Positions 8,527 through 16,458 of a stretch of DNA of 58,735 nt are shown in pieces (position 1 is the first letter of the stretch; each line of letters starts with the position of its first letter). The position numbers were made by a program, and so were the translations under genes. This DNA is from Actinomadura chibensis NBRC 106107. Lineage in GTDB: Bacteria > Actinomycetota > Actinomycetes > Streptosporangiales > Streptosporangiaceae. Location: positions 1 to 58,735 of the forward strand of contig NZ_BCQP01000075.1 in the NCBI RefSeq assembly GCF_001552135.1, read 5' to 3'. The notes under the pieces are model-generated. The model ran no database searches. It saw only the letters and a program-made list of their open reading frames with translations, and was not told the DNA's origin.

Positions 8527-9102
8527 TCAGCTCGCGTGGAAGACGTTCTGCGCCGCGCCGAGCCCGTCGGAGATCAGCGCCTCGACGGCGTCCGCGGCCC
8601 GGTCCACCTCCAGGTCGAGGTCCTTGCGCTCGGCGGCGGAGAAGTCCTTCAGGACGAACGCCGCCGGGTCCATCCGCCCCGGCGGGCGGCCCACCCCGAA
8701 CCTGACCCGCGGGTACTCGCGCGTCCCGAGCGACTTCGTGATCGACCGCAGCCCGTTGTGACCGTTGTCACCGCCGCCCTGCTTCAGCCGGATCGCGCCG
8801 AACGGGATGTCCAGCTCGTCGTGGACGACGACGAGCCGCTCCACCGGCGCCTTGTAGAAGTCGCACAGCCCCTTCACCGGGCCGCCCGACTCGTTCATGA
8901 ACGACCGCGGCTTCGCGAGCACCGCCCGCGCGCCCGCGAGCCGTCCCTCCAGGACGTCCGCCCTGGCCCGGTGCGACTTGAACCTGCCGCCGACGCGCGC
9001 GGCCAGGACGTCCAGCACCATGAACCCCGCGTTGTGCCGGTTCTTCGCGTACGACGGCCCGGGGTTGCCGAGGCCGACGACCAGCCAGAGATCCGCGCTC
9101 AC
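8527..9102 (-). CDS. pth: Peptidyl-tRNA hydrolase
   Basis: 191 residues, normal for bacterial Pth, which releases peptides from prematurely dropped peptidyl-tRNA. The N-terminal L-W-L-V-V-G-L-G-N-P-G motif (5-15) holds the substrate-binding Asn13, the catalytic His is H23 in N-R-H-N-A-G, and V-H-D-E-L-D carries the partner Asp. The GTG at 9102 has AGGAG about six bases upstream and matches the family N-terminus, so the upstream GTG codons are rejected. It lies downstream of rplY, an arrangement common in actinobacteria, with a strong hairpin between the two genes. Confidence 0.96.
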   Translation of the reverse strand: MSADLWLVVGLGNPGPSYAKNRHNAGFMVLDVLAARVGGRFKSHRARADVLEGRLAGARAVLAKPRSFMNESGGPVKGLCDFYKAPVERLVVVHDELDIPFGAIRLKQGGGDNGHNGLRSITKSLGTREYPRVRFGVGRPPGRMDPAAFVLKDFSAAERKDLDLEVDRAADAVEALISDGLGAAQNVFHAS

Positions 9103-9136
9103 CGAACTCCTCCCCACCACGGGGTCGCGCGACGGG

Positions 9137-9170
9137 CACGGCCCCGCGGGTGCGCACCCGCGGGGCCGTG
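9137..9170 (-). terminator. 15-bp stem hairpin between rplY and pth
   Basis: A perfect 15-bp stem (CACGGCCCCGCGGGT at 9137-9151 with its complement at 9156-9170) closes a GCGC tetraloop. It lies 84 bases past the rplY stop and 34 bases before pth. There is no U-tract, which is usual for high-GC actinobacterial terminators. It could also stabilise the 3' end of the rplY mRNA. Confidence 0.7.
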
Positions 9171-9197
9171 AAAGAACATGCCGTGAACGAACATGCC
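9168..9197. repeat. 15-bp tandem repeat
   Basis: Two adjacent units GTGAAAGAACATGCC and GTGAACGAACATGCC differ at one base. They sit between the rplY stop and the hairpin. Significance unclear. Confidence 0.5.
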
Positions 9198-9254
9198 GCG
9201 TCCTCGCCCGGACGGCCGCGTCGCCGCGCGACCGCGCCCGGACCGCCCGGCCGC

Positions 9255-9878
9255 CTACTCGGCGGGGGCCTCGCCCTCGCCCTCGGCGCCCTCGCCCGCG
9301 GCCTCGGCGCCCTCCGCCGGCTCCTCGCGCTCGGCGGACACGCTGGCGTCGGTGATCTGGAGGATCAGGACGTCCTCGTCGGCGGCCAGCGTCGTCCCCG
9401 ACGGGAGCCGCAGGTCCTTCGCGAGGACCTGGCTGTCGATCTCCAGGCCGCTGATGTCCAGCTCGACGGACTCGGGGATGTGCGTGGCCTCCGTCTCGAC
9501 GGAGATCTCCACCTCGGTCTGCGCGACCTGGCCGCCCGCCACCACGTCGCCGACGAGCTGGATCGGCAGGGACACGACGACCTTCTCGCCGCGCTTCACC
9601 AGCAGCAGGTCGACGTGCTCCAGGAAGCCCTTGATCGGGTCGCGCTGGACGTCCTTCGGCAGCGCCAGCTCGGTGCCGCCGCTCAGGCCCTCGATGGTGA
9701 GCAGCACGTTGGGCGTCTTGAGCGCCAGCATCAGGTCATGGCCGGGCAGCGAGATGTGCTGGGGGTCGGTGCCGTGACCGTAGAGGACGGCGGGCACCCT
9801 GCCGGCCCGGCGGGTGCGCCGCGCGGCACCCTTACCGAACTCGGTGCGCGGCTCGGCGGCGATGCGTACCTCGGACAC
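9255..9878 (-). CDS. rplY: 50S ribosomal protein L25, general stress (CTC) form
   Basis: 207 residues. The N-terminal L25 5S-rRNA-binding domain (about 1-92) is followed by the TL5/CTC C-terminal beta domain (about 95-180) and an acidic, alanine/glutamate-rich tail. The two-domain form is the CTC type found in Gram-positives and actinobacteria rather than the short E. coli L25. GTG start with GAGGAG eight bases upstream. In many actinobacteria it lies between prs and pth, as here. A leader of about 175 bases from the predicted promoter is unusually long. Confidence 0.95.
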   Translation of the reverse strand: MSEVRIAAEPRTEFGKGAARRTRRAGRVPAVLYGHGTDPQHISLPGHDLMLALKTPNVLLTIEGLSGGTELALPKDVQRDPIKGFLEHVDLLLVKRGEKVVVSLPIQLVGDVVAGGQVAQTEVEISVETEATHIPESVELDISGLEIDSQVLAKDLRLPSGTTLAADEDVLILQITDASVSAEREEPAEGAEAAGEGAEGEGEAPAE

Positions 9879-10060
9879 GGCGAAAACTCCTCATTCTGCG
9901 ATCCACGGCCGTCCGGGGCGTCCGGACGTCCGTTACGGACGGTTGTGATCCTCGCACGCCGACTTGGGGGCGGGCGACTTGAAGATTCTTTGCGTTCTCC
10001 AGGGAGCGCGGTACCGGCACGGCACGCACTGGACGACCTGGAGCGGACGCGGGTCGCCCA

Positions 10061-10088
10061 AGTCTAGCCGATCGAAGACACGCCCCAA
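10061..10088 (-). promoter_or_regulatory. Predicted sigma70-type promoter for rplY-pth
   Basis: Reading on the minus strand, TTGGGG (10088-10083) and TAGACT (10066-10061) are separated by 16 bases. The start of transcription would fall near 10054, leaving a leader of about 175 bases before the rplY GTG. The 308-base gap 9879-10186 contains this promoter and no gene that I can see. Confidence 0.4.
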
Positions 10089-10186
10089 CCCGTGCCCCGG
10101 ACCGCGAGCGGCCCCGTTCCGGGCGGCGGCCGGCCACGCCTCGCGGCGGGCGTGCCGCGGTCGCGCGGGGGCGACGCGCGGGGGGC

Positions 10187-11167
10187 CTAGCTCTGCCCGC
10201 CGAACAGGCTGGTGACGGAGCCGTCCGAGAAGACCTCGTTGATGGCGCGGGCGATGAGGGGAGCGATGGAGAGGACCGTCAACTTGTCGAACTGCTTCTC
10301 CTCGGGGATCGGGAGCGTGTTCGTCAGCACCACCTCGGAGACGCGGGAATTCTTCAACCGGTCCACGGCCGGGCCGGACAGCACGCCGTGCGTGGCCGCG
10401 ACCACGACCCGGCTCGCGCCGTGGTCGAACAGCGCGTCCGCCGCCTTCACGATCGTGCCGCCGGTGTCGATCATGTCGTCCACCACGACGCAGGTGCGGC
10501 CCGCGACCTCGCCGACGACGTCGAACACCTTCACCTCGTTCGCGACGTCCGGGTCGCGCTTCTTGTGGATGATCGCCATCGGCACGCCGCCGAGCCGGTC
10601 CGACCACCGCTCGGTCACCCGCACCCGGCCCGCGTCCGGCGCGACGACCGTCACCTGCGAGGTGTCGAGCCTGCTCTCGAAGTGGTGCGCGAGCAGGTCG
10701 AGCGCGAACAGGTGGTCCACCGGGCCGTCGAAGAAGCCCTGGATCTGCGCGGTGTGCAGATCGACCGTGATCAGCCGGTCCGCGCCCGCCGTCTTGAACA
10801 GGTCGGCCATCAGCCGCGCCGAGATCGGCTCCCGGCCGCGGTGCTTCTTGTCCTGCCGCGCGTACCCGAAGAACGGCGCGACGACGGTGATCCGCTTCGC
10901 GGACGCGCGCTTCAACGCGTCCACCATGATCAGCTGCTCCATGATCCACTGGTTGATGGGAGCCGTGTGGCTCTGGATCACGAAGGCGTCGGAGCCGCGG
11001 ACGGACTCCAGGAACCGCACGAACGTCTCACCGTTCGCGAAGTCGTACGCGGACGTCGGCGTGAGGTCGACTTGGAGGTTGTCGGCAACTTCCCTGGCCA
11101 GGTCCGGGTCGGCGCGGCCGGTGAAGAGCATCAGCTTCTTCTGGCCGCTCGCCTTGATCCCACTCAC
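10187..11167 (-). CDS. prs: Ribose-phosphate pyrophosphokinase
   Basis: 326 residues, the usual length. It makes PRPP from ribose-5-phosphate and ATP for nucleotide, His, Trp and decaprenyl-phosphoarabinose synthesis. The PRPP-binding loop V-V-V-D-D-M-I-D-T-G-G-T and the ATP-site motif F-F-G-Y-A-R-Q-D-K-K are intact. The GTG at 11167 has GGGGGAG nine bases upstream; an earlier TTG would overlap that site, so I reject it. It lies downstream of glmU on the same strand with 167 bases between them and a hairpin in that gap. Confidence 0.96.
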   Translation of the reverse strand: MSGIKASGQKKLMLFTGRADPDLAREVADNLQVDLTPTSAYDFANGETFVRFLESVRGSDAFVIQSHTAPINQWIMEQLIMVDALKRASAKRITVVAPFFGYARQDKKHRGREPISARLMADLFKTAGADRLITVDLHTAQIQGFFDGPVDHLFALDLLAHHFESRLDTSQVTVVAPDAGRVRVTERWSDRLGGVPMAIIHKKRDPDVANEVKVFDVVGEVAGRTCVVVDDMIDTGGTIVKAADALFDHGASRVVVAATHGVLSGPAVDRLKNSRVSEVVLTNTLPIPEEKQFDKLTVLSIAPLIARAINEVFSDGSVTSLFGGQS

Positions 11168-11292
11168 CTCTGACAACTCCCCCTCAATGGCGTGAATTCA
11201 CGTGGGTCTGTGTCCCCACCGCCCGCGCACCACGAATGTCCGGCGCACGGGTCGCTCTGTTGTTCGCGGAAGGACGCCGATGTCCTCCCCAT

Positions 11293-11311
11293 CCCCGCCC
11301 GGACGGCGGGG
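11293..11311 (-). terminator. Hairpin after glmU
   Basis: A perfect 7-bp stem CCCCGCC / GGCGGGG with a 5-base loop lies 24 bases beyond the glmU stop. No U-tract. It probably reduces read-through into prs. Confidence 0.5.
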
Positions 11312-11334
11312 CAGTCCTCACCCGGACGCGGCCG

Positions 11335-12810
11335 TTACGGCGCGTCCTCCGCATGGGCCCCCTCGGCCTCGTGGGCCTCCTGAGCCTCCTGGGCGCGGCG
11401 GGCCGCCTCCGCGGACGGCGTCCCCGGACGCTTCCGCTCGACCCACCCCTCCACGTTCCGCTGCCGCGCGCGCGCGACCGCCATCGCCCCCGGCGGGACG
11501 TCCTGGACGATCACCGACCCCGCGGCCGTGTAGGCGCCGTCGCCCACCGTCACCGGCGCGACGAACATGTTGTCGCTGCCCGTCCGCACATGGGACCCGA
11601 TGACGCTGCGCCGCTTCTGCACGCCGTCGTAGTTCACGAACACCGAGCTGGCGCCGATGTTGGAGTGCTCGCCGATCTCCGCGTCGCCCACGTAGGTGAG
11701 GTGCGGGACCTTCGTGCCCTCCCCGATGTCGGCGTTCTTCGTCTCGACGTAGGTTCCGATCTTGCCTTTGCGGGCCAGCCGCGTCCCCGGCCGCAGGTAG
11801 GCGAACGGGCCGACCGACGCCTCCGGGCCGATCTCCGCCTCCACGCACACCGCGTTGACCACGGTCGCGTCCGCGCCGACCGTCGTGTCGGTCAGCGTGC
11901 AGTTCGGGCCGACCCGCGCGCCCTCTCCGAGGTGCGTACGGCCGTGGAGCTGCGTCCCAGGGTGGATCTCGGCGTCGGGCTCGGCGGTGACGTCCACGTC
12001 GACCCACGTGCTCGCCGGGTCGACGACCGTGACGCCGGCCCGCATGTGCGCTTCGAGGATCCGGTCGTTGAGCTGGCGGCGCGCCTGCGCGAGCTGGACC
12101 TTGTCGTTCACGCCCTGCGTCTCGACCCAGTCGGCCGCGAGGTGCGCGCCCGCGCGGTGGCCGTCGGCCCGCACGATCGCGACGACGTCGGTGAGGTACT
12201 CCTCGCCCTTGGCGTTGTCGGTGGTCACGCGCTTGAGCGCGTCCGCCAGCAGCGCGCCGTCGAACGCGTACATGCCCACGTTGATCTCTTTGATCGCGAG
12301 CTGCTCGGGGGTCGCGTCCTTGTGCTCGACGATCGCCTCGACGGCGCCGTCGGCGGCGCGGACCATGCGGCCGTAACCGGTCGCGTCCGGCATCTCGGTC
12401 GTGAGGACGGTCGCGGCGTTGCCCTCGTCCTCGTGCGTCCGGACGAGCGCCCGCAGCGTCTCGCCGCGCAGCAGGGGGACGTCGCCGTTGGTGACCACCA
12501 CGGTGCCGTCGAGGGCGCCGGTCTGCTCCAGCGCCATCCGGACGGCGTGGCCCGTCCCGTTCCGCGGTTCCTGGACGGCCGTCTCGGCGTCCGGCCCCGC
12601 CTCGGCGAGGTGCGCGGCGACCTCTTCGCGCCGGTGCCCGACGACCACGACGAGCCGCTCGGGCTCCAGCTCGCGGGCGGCGGCCAGCACATGGCCGAGC
12701 ATGCTGCGCCCGCACAGCTCGTGGAGCACCTTGGAGGTACGGGACTTCATCCGGGTGCCCTCGCCCGCGGCGAGGACGATGACGGCGGCCGGGCGGCTCG
12801 CAGCGCTCAC
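11335..12810 (-). CDS. glmU: Bifunctional UDP-N-acetylglucosamine pyrophosphorylase / glucosamine-1-phosphate N-acetyltransferase
   Basis: 491 residues. The N-terminal uridylyltransferase domain has L-A-A-G-E-G-T-R-M-K-S at 13-23. The C-terminal left-handed beta-helix (hexapeptide repeats, about 265-460) carries the acetyltransferase. It makes UDP-GlcNAc for peptidoglycan. The GTG start at 12810 is preceded by AGGAG at seven bases; the upstream ATG six codons earlier overlaps that site and is less likely. A charged Ala/Glu/His tail extends past the helix, as in other actinobacteria. A tRNA-Gln gene lies upstream on the same strand. Confidence 0.96.
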   Translation of the reverse strand: MSAASRPAAVIVLAAGEGTRMKSRTSKVLHELCGRSMLGHVLAAARELEPERLVVVVGHRREEVAAHLAEAGPDAETAVQEPRNGTGHAVRMALEQTGALDGTVVVTNGDVPLLRGETLRALVRTHEDEGNAATVLTTEMPDATGYGRMVRAADGAVEAIVEHKDATPEQLAIKEINVGMYAFDGALLADALKRVTTDNAKGEEYLTDVVAIVRADGHRAGAHLAADWVETQGVNDKVQLAQARRQLNDRILEAHMRAGVTVVDPASTWVDVDVTAEPDAEIHPGTQLHGRTHLGEGARVGPNCTLTDTTVGADATVVNAVCVEAEIGPEASVGPFAYLRPGTRLARKGKIGTYVETKNADIGEGTKVPHLTYVGDAEIGEHSNIGASSVFVNYDGVQKRRSVIGSHVRTGSDNMFVAPVTVGDGAYTAAGSVIVQDVPPGAMAVARARQRNVEGWVERKRPGTPSAEAARRAQEAQEAHEAEGAHAEDAP

Positions 12811-12975
12811 AAGGAGGCTCCTCGGCATCGCGGACGGGATCGGTTATGGACGCGCCCACCTGCGACATCACGCCGTATCCAGGCCGGACGCACCCGACAC
12901 GGGCAGGATACCGCCCGCCCCCGCCCTGTCACCCCCACCGCCCACCCGCGTCCCAAGGACGGACATCCACGACAG

Positions 12976-13047
12976 CTCCGGCGCAAGGACTCGAACCTTG
13001 TCTAAGGGCACCAAAAACCCTTGTGCTGCCGATTACACCACGCCGGA
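12976..13047 (-). tRNA. tRNA-Gln (anticodon TTG)
   Basis: 72 bases fold into a full cloverleaf on the minus strand. Acceptor TCCGGCG pairs with CGCCGGA, the D arm is GTGT/GCAC, the anticodon stem is AGGGT/GCCCT around loop TTTTGGT (anticodon TTG), and the T arm is CAAGG-TTCGAGT-CCTTG. The discriminator base is G. The CCA end is not encoded. Confidence 0.96.
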
Positions 13048-13169
13048 TTGAAACGGACGGATCACGCGGAGACCGGAACCGACCGGCCACCACGATACCG
13101 ACACCCGTCAGATTTCTCCCGCCGTATCCGCCCCGCCCGGCCCCGCGCCCGGCCGCCCGCCGCGACCGG

Positions 13170-14084
13170 CTACGACGCCGCTTCCGGAAGGACGAGCCAG
13201 TCCGGCAGCGGCTCGCGCGCCGCCAGCCAGGCCGCCGGGACGGCCTCCGGACCGAGATGGGCGGCGACGATGCCGCCGGTCATGGCGGCCGTCGTGTCCA
13301 TGTCGCCGCCGACCGCGACGCACGCCCGGACGGCCGCCTCGTAGTCGGTCAGCCGGGTCGCCGCGGCCCACAGGACGTAGGGGACGGTGTCCTGCGCCGA
13401 GATCCGGTTGCCGTTCCCGAGCTCGTACGCCGCGTCGCGCGGGGACTTGCCGAGCAGCCGGAGGGCGCGCCGCAGGCCGCGCCGCACGTACTCCCCCGTC
13501 GTCGTCCACTCCAGGGCGGCCTCGATGAGCTCCCGCGGCGCGATCCTCGCGCCCCGCCCGGCCGCGGCGTGCGCCGTCGCGGCGGCCACCGCGACGGCGC
13601 CCGCGACGCCCTCCGGATTCGCGTGCGTCACCTCGGCCGACAGGGCGGCCTGCTCCGCCGCGCGGGCCGGGTCGTCGCTGAAGAAGGCGCCGAGCGGGGC
13701 GATCCGCATCGCGGCTCCGTTGCCGTAGGAGCCGCGCCCGTCGAACAGCTCGCGGGAGGCGCGGTGCCAGTGGTCCCCGTTCTGGATCCGGGTCAGCAGC
13801 TCGTACGCGCCCGCGCCGTAGCGGCGTCCGACGTCCATCCGCGCGGCGAACGACTCCGCCAGCAGATCCTGGTCGACTTCCCCGCGCCGGTTTAGGACGT
13901 CCACGACGGAGCACGCCATCTCCGTGTCGTCCGACCAGCTCCACGGGGCGGGCGGCGCGTCGGTCTCGGCGGAGAGGCGCCGGTTGGCGAGGACGAAGAA
14001 CTGGTCGCCGAAGGCGTCGCCGACGGAGAGGCCGGTGAGGGAGCCTTTGGCCAGGGTCGCGCGTTCCTCCTGGGTGAGGGGCAT
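13170..14084 (-). CDS. ADP-ribosylglycohydrolase family protein
   Basis: 304 residues. The family hydrolyses ADP-ribose from modified Arg or other acceptors (DraG/ARH type). The first metal motif S-W-S-D-D-T-E-M is at 49-56 (D52, D53), and the second, G-G-D-M-D-T-T-A, is in the C-terminal quarter. Both are needed for the dinuclear Mg site and both are intact. G-L-S-V-G-D-A-F-G-D at 18-27 is the typical N-terminus, so I chose the ATG at 14084 over a long upstream extension. It is divergent from the desaturase. No ADP-ribosyltransferase partner is seen nearby, so its substrate is unknown. Confidence 0.9.
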   Translation of the reverse strand: MPLTQEERATLAKGSLTGLSVGDAFGDQFFVLANRRLSAETDAPPAPWSWSDDTEMACSVVDVLNRRGEVDQDLLAESFAARMDVGRRYGAGAYELLTRIQNGDHWHRASRELFDGRGSYGNGAAMRIAPLGAFFSDDPARAAEQAALSAEVTHANPEGVAGAVAVAAATAHAAAGRGARIAPRELIEAALEWTTTGEYVRRGLRRALRLLGKSPRDAAYELGNGNRISAQDTVPYVLWAAATRLTDYEAAVRACVAVGGDMDTTAAMTGGIVAAHLGPEAVPAAWLAAREPLPDWLVLPEAAS

Positions 14085-14143
14085 CTCGCCATTCTCTCGC
14101 GGGGGGCGTGGCCCGTCCGTCACTTGAGTGTTTTGTGGCTCAT

Positions 14144-14177
14144 GGGGCAGATTCCCCCCGAATTTACCGTCTGCCCC
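14144..14177. promoter_or_regulatory. 8-bp inverted repeat in the divergent promoter region
   Basis: GGGGCAGA (14144-14151) and TCTGCCCC (14170-14177) are perfect inverted arms 18 bases apart. They lie between the ADP-ribosylglycohydrolase and desaturase starts. A regulator site or a weak stem-loop are both possible. Confidence 0.35.
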
Positions 14178-14183
14178 TGTCAA

Positions 14184-14218
14184 CTTACGGTTCCGTAGCT
14201 TACGTTGGCGTAGGTAAG
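14184..14218. promoter_or_regulatory. Tandem palindromic operator upstream of the desaturase (TetR-type site)
   Basis: Two adjacent 15-bp units, CTTACGGTTCCGTAG (14184-14198) and CTTACGTTGGCGTAG (14199-14213), match at 12 of 15 positions. Each is itself palindromic: TACGG-tt-CCGTA and TACG-ttgg-CGTA. A further GTAAG follows. The site ends 29 bases before the desaturase ATG. The TetR gene that is translationally coupled to the desaturase is the obvious binding partner. Confidence 0.6.
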
Positions 14219-14247
14219 CGACTCCGACCCGCAGGGAGTGATGACGC

Positions 14248-15201
14248 ATGACCACGGCCCCGGCCTTGGGCCAGCCTCGCGCCGAGCGGCGCCCGGAGAT
14301 CGCGCCGCAGCCACGGGGCAACGCCGAGCGCGTGCTGGTCGCGGTGTTCACCGGCGTCCCGTTCCTGGCGCTGTTCGCGGCCGTCCCGCTGGCCTGGGGA
14401 CGGTTCCTCGGCTGGACGGACGTGGCGCTGATGGCGGTGTTCTACGTGCTGTCCGCCGGAGGGGTCACGGTCGGCTACCACCGGCACTTCACGCACGGCT
14501 CGTTCAAGGCGCGCCGCCCGCTGAAGATCTTCCTGGCGCTGGCCGGGAGCATGGCGATCGAGGGCCCGGTCATCACGTGGGTCGCCGACCACCGGCGGCA
14601 CCACAAGCACTCGGACAAGGAGCTCGACCCCCATTCGCCGTGGCGCTTCGGCGACGACTGGAAGGCGCTGACGAAGGGCCTGGCGTGGGCGCACTACGGG
14701 TGGCTGTTCGACGCCAACCGGACGTCCAAGCACCGGTTCGCGAAGGACCTGCTGAACGACCGCGACATCCGCCGCATCCACCTCGCGTTCCCCGGCCTGG
14801 TGGCGGTGTCGTTCCTGCTCCCGGCGGTGATCGGCGGGATGGTGACGATGTCGTGGGCGGGCTTCCTGACCGCGCTGTTCTGGGCGGGGTTCGTCCGGAT
14901 CACGCTCGTCCACCATGTGACGTGGTCGATCAACTCGATCTGCCACACGTTCGGCAAGGAGGACTTCGAGGTCCGCGACAAGTCCCGCAACGTGTGGTGG
15001 CTCGCCATCCCGTCGCTCGGCGAGTCGTGGCACAACCTCCACCACTCCGACCCGACGTGCGCGCGGCACGGCGTGCTGAAGGGGCAGGTCGACATCAGCG
15101 CGCGGATCATCTGGGCGCTGGAGAAGACCGGTCTGGCCTACGACGTGCGGTGGCCGAACAGCGACAGGCTGGCGGCGAAGCGCACGAACCAGGCGGTATG
15201 A
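14248..15201 (+). CDS. Acyl-CoA / stearoyl-CoA-type fatty acid desaturase
   Basis: 317 residues, a membrane di-iron desaturase. The three histidine boxes are intact: H-R-H-F-T-H at 78-83, H-R-R-H-H at 115-119 and H-N-L-H-H at 262-266. Hydrophobic pairs near 30-70 and 180-225 give the usual four-helix topology with cytoplasmic boxes. Members introduce a delta-9 double bond in acyl-CoA and so adjust membrane fluidity. CAGGGAG nine bases before the ATG is a good ribosome site. The stop overlaps the start of the downstream TetR gene (ATGA), so the pair is an operon, probably autorepressed through the tandem palindrome just upstream. Confidence 0.93.
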   Translation: MTTAPALGQPRAERRPEIAPQPRGNAERVLVAVFTGVPFLALFAAVPLAWGRFLGWTDVALMAVFYVLSAGGVTVGYHRHFTHGSFKARRPLKIFLALAGSMAIEGPVITWVADHRRHHKHSDKELDPHSPWRFGDDWKALTKGLAWAHYGWLFDANRTSKHRFAKDLLNDRDIRRIHLAFPGLVAVSFLLPAVIGGMVTMSWAGFLTALFWAGFVRITLVHHVTWSINSICHTFGKEDFEVRDKSRNVWWLAIPSLGESWHNLHHSDPTCARHGVLKGQVDISARIIWALEKTGLAYDVRWPNSDRLAAKRTNQAV

Positions 15202-16010
15202 CCGCCACAATTGGTCCCGTGACAGAACCCGCTCCCAGGACCCGCAGAAAGCGGATGACCGGTAAGGAACGCCGCGAGCAGCTCCTCACCATCGGGCGGA
15301 CGCTGTTCGCCGAGCGCGGCCTGGACGGTACGTCGGTGGAGGAGATCGCGTCGGCGGCGGGCGTCTCCAAGCCCGTGGTGTACGAGCACTTCGGCGGCAA
15401 GGAGGGGCTGTACGCGGTCGTCGTCGACCGGGAGTTCGAGCGGCTGCTCGGCCTCGTCACGGAGGCGCTGAACTCGGCGATCCACTACCGCGGCAAGCTG
15501 GAGAAGGCCGCGCTCGCGCTGCTGGAGTACATCGAGGAGAACCCGGACGGGTTCCGGATCCTCGTCCGCGACTCGCACGGCGGGACGGGCACCGGCAGCT
15601 ACGCGAGCCTGCTGAGCGAGATCGCGGGCGAGGTGGAGTACGTCCTCGCGCAGGAGTTCGACCGGCACGGCTACGACGACAAGTTCGCGCCGCTGTACGC
15701 GCAGAGCCTCGTCGGGATGGTGGCGCTGACGGGCCAGTGGTGGCTGGACGTCCGCAAGCCGCGCCGGGAGGAGGTCGCCGCGCACGTGGTGAACCTCGCG
15801 TGGAACGGGCTTTCGGGGCTGGAGCCGCGGCCGTCGCTCGACCCGCGCCGCCGCCGCAAGGAGCTGGAGCGGCAGGAGAAGCGCGCGGAGAAGGCCGCCG
15901 CGAAGGCGGAGAAGGCCGAGGAGAAGGCGGCGGCCAAGGCCGAGCGGGCGCAGAAGGCGCAGCGCCGGAGCCGCCGGGACACCGAGATCGCGACGGACAC
16001 GTCGTCCTGA
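15198..16010 (+). CDS. TetR-family transcriptional regulator
   Basis: 270 residues. The N-terminal TetR helix-turn-helix spans about 24-70, with T-S-V-E-E-I-A-S-A-A-G-V-S at 45-57 and Y-E-H-F recognition-helix end. The C-terminal ligand domain is followed by an unusual tail of about 60 residues made almost wholly of Lys, Ala, Glu and Arg, a likely charged coiled coil. The ATG overlaps the desaturase stop as ATGA, so translation is coupled; a GTG seven codons later is the alternative start. By position it should sense acyl-CoA or fatty acid and control the desaturase, in the manner of DesT/FasR-like regulators. That is inference. Confidence 0.88.
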   Translation: MTATIGPVTEPAPRTRRKRMTGKERREQLLTIGRTLFAERGLDGTSVEEIASAAGVSKPVVYEHFGGKEGLYAVVVDREFERLLGLVTEALNSAIHYRGKLEKAALALLEYIEENPDGFRILVRDSHGGTGTGSYASLLSEIAGEVEYVLAQEFDRHGYDDKFAPLYAQSLVGMVALTGQWWLDVRKPRREEVAAHVVNLAWNGLSGLEPRPSLDPRRRRKELERQEKRAEKAAAKAEKAEEKAAAKAERAQKAQRRSRRDTEIATDTSS

Positions 16011-16031
16011 GGCGGCCCGCCGGGCTGACAA

Positions 16032-16068
16032 CCGGTGGCCGCCCGGAGTTCTTCTGGGCGGCCACCGG
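16032..16068 (+). terminator. Strong hairpin terminator after the desaturase-TetR operon
   Basis: A perfect 13-bp stem (CCGGTGGCCGCCC at 16032-16044 with its complement at 16056-16068) and an 11-base loop begin 22 bases after the TetR stop. It lacks a U-tract. Confidence 0.75.
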
Positions 16069-16236
16069 CCAGGGGTCGCCGGCTTCGGGTCGCGAAACCG
16101 GGATGTGCCGGACACCGGTCGGCCCGTCCGAGGTGGCGCACCGCAGGGGAAACGAGTCACTCCCTCGGCGGGGCCGGGCGGCATCCCGTCTGCGGATGTC
16201 GGTCCCGCGCGCGCCCGCGTGCTCGCGCACGGTGTC

Positions 16237-16285
16237 TCTCGACATCGAGACACAGCATGCCCGGATCCGAATCTTGATGTCAAGA
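16237..16285. promoter_or_regulatory. Two TamR-like (MarR-type) palindromes upstream of the Ser/Thr kinase
   Basis: TCTCGACATCGAGA (16237-16250) and TCTTGATGTCAAGA (16272-16285) each have perfect 6-bp arms around a 2-base centre and lie 35 bp apart centre to centre. They are 174-222 bases before the kinase ATG. A near-identical site lies directly upstream of tam at 18725-18738. In Streptomyces the MarR regulator TamR controls tam and central-carbon genes, and my recollection is that its sites are palindromes of this kind. The rest of the 448-base gap 16011-16458 holds one terminator hairpin and no visible gene. Confidence 0.6.
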
Positions 16286-16458
16286 ATCCCCGCGCGCGGC
16301 GCGGTCGCCGATCGTCCGGGCGGCGGGCCGCCTCCGGCCGCCAGGTTCCTGAACTTCCTGGCGGTGCGCCAGAATACGGCTCGGACCGACCGCGCGCCGG
16401 GGGCGGACGCGGGGTCCGAACAGGTCCGAAGGGGTCCGGACGGACCGGAGGGGGACGC

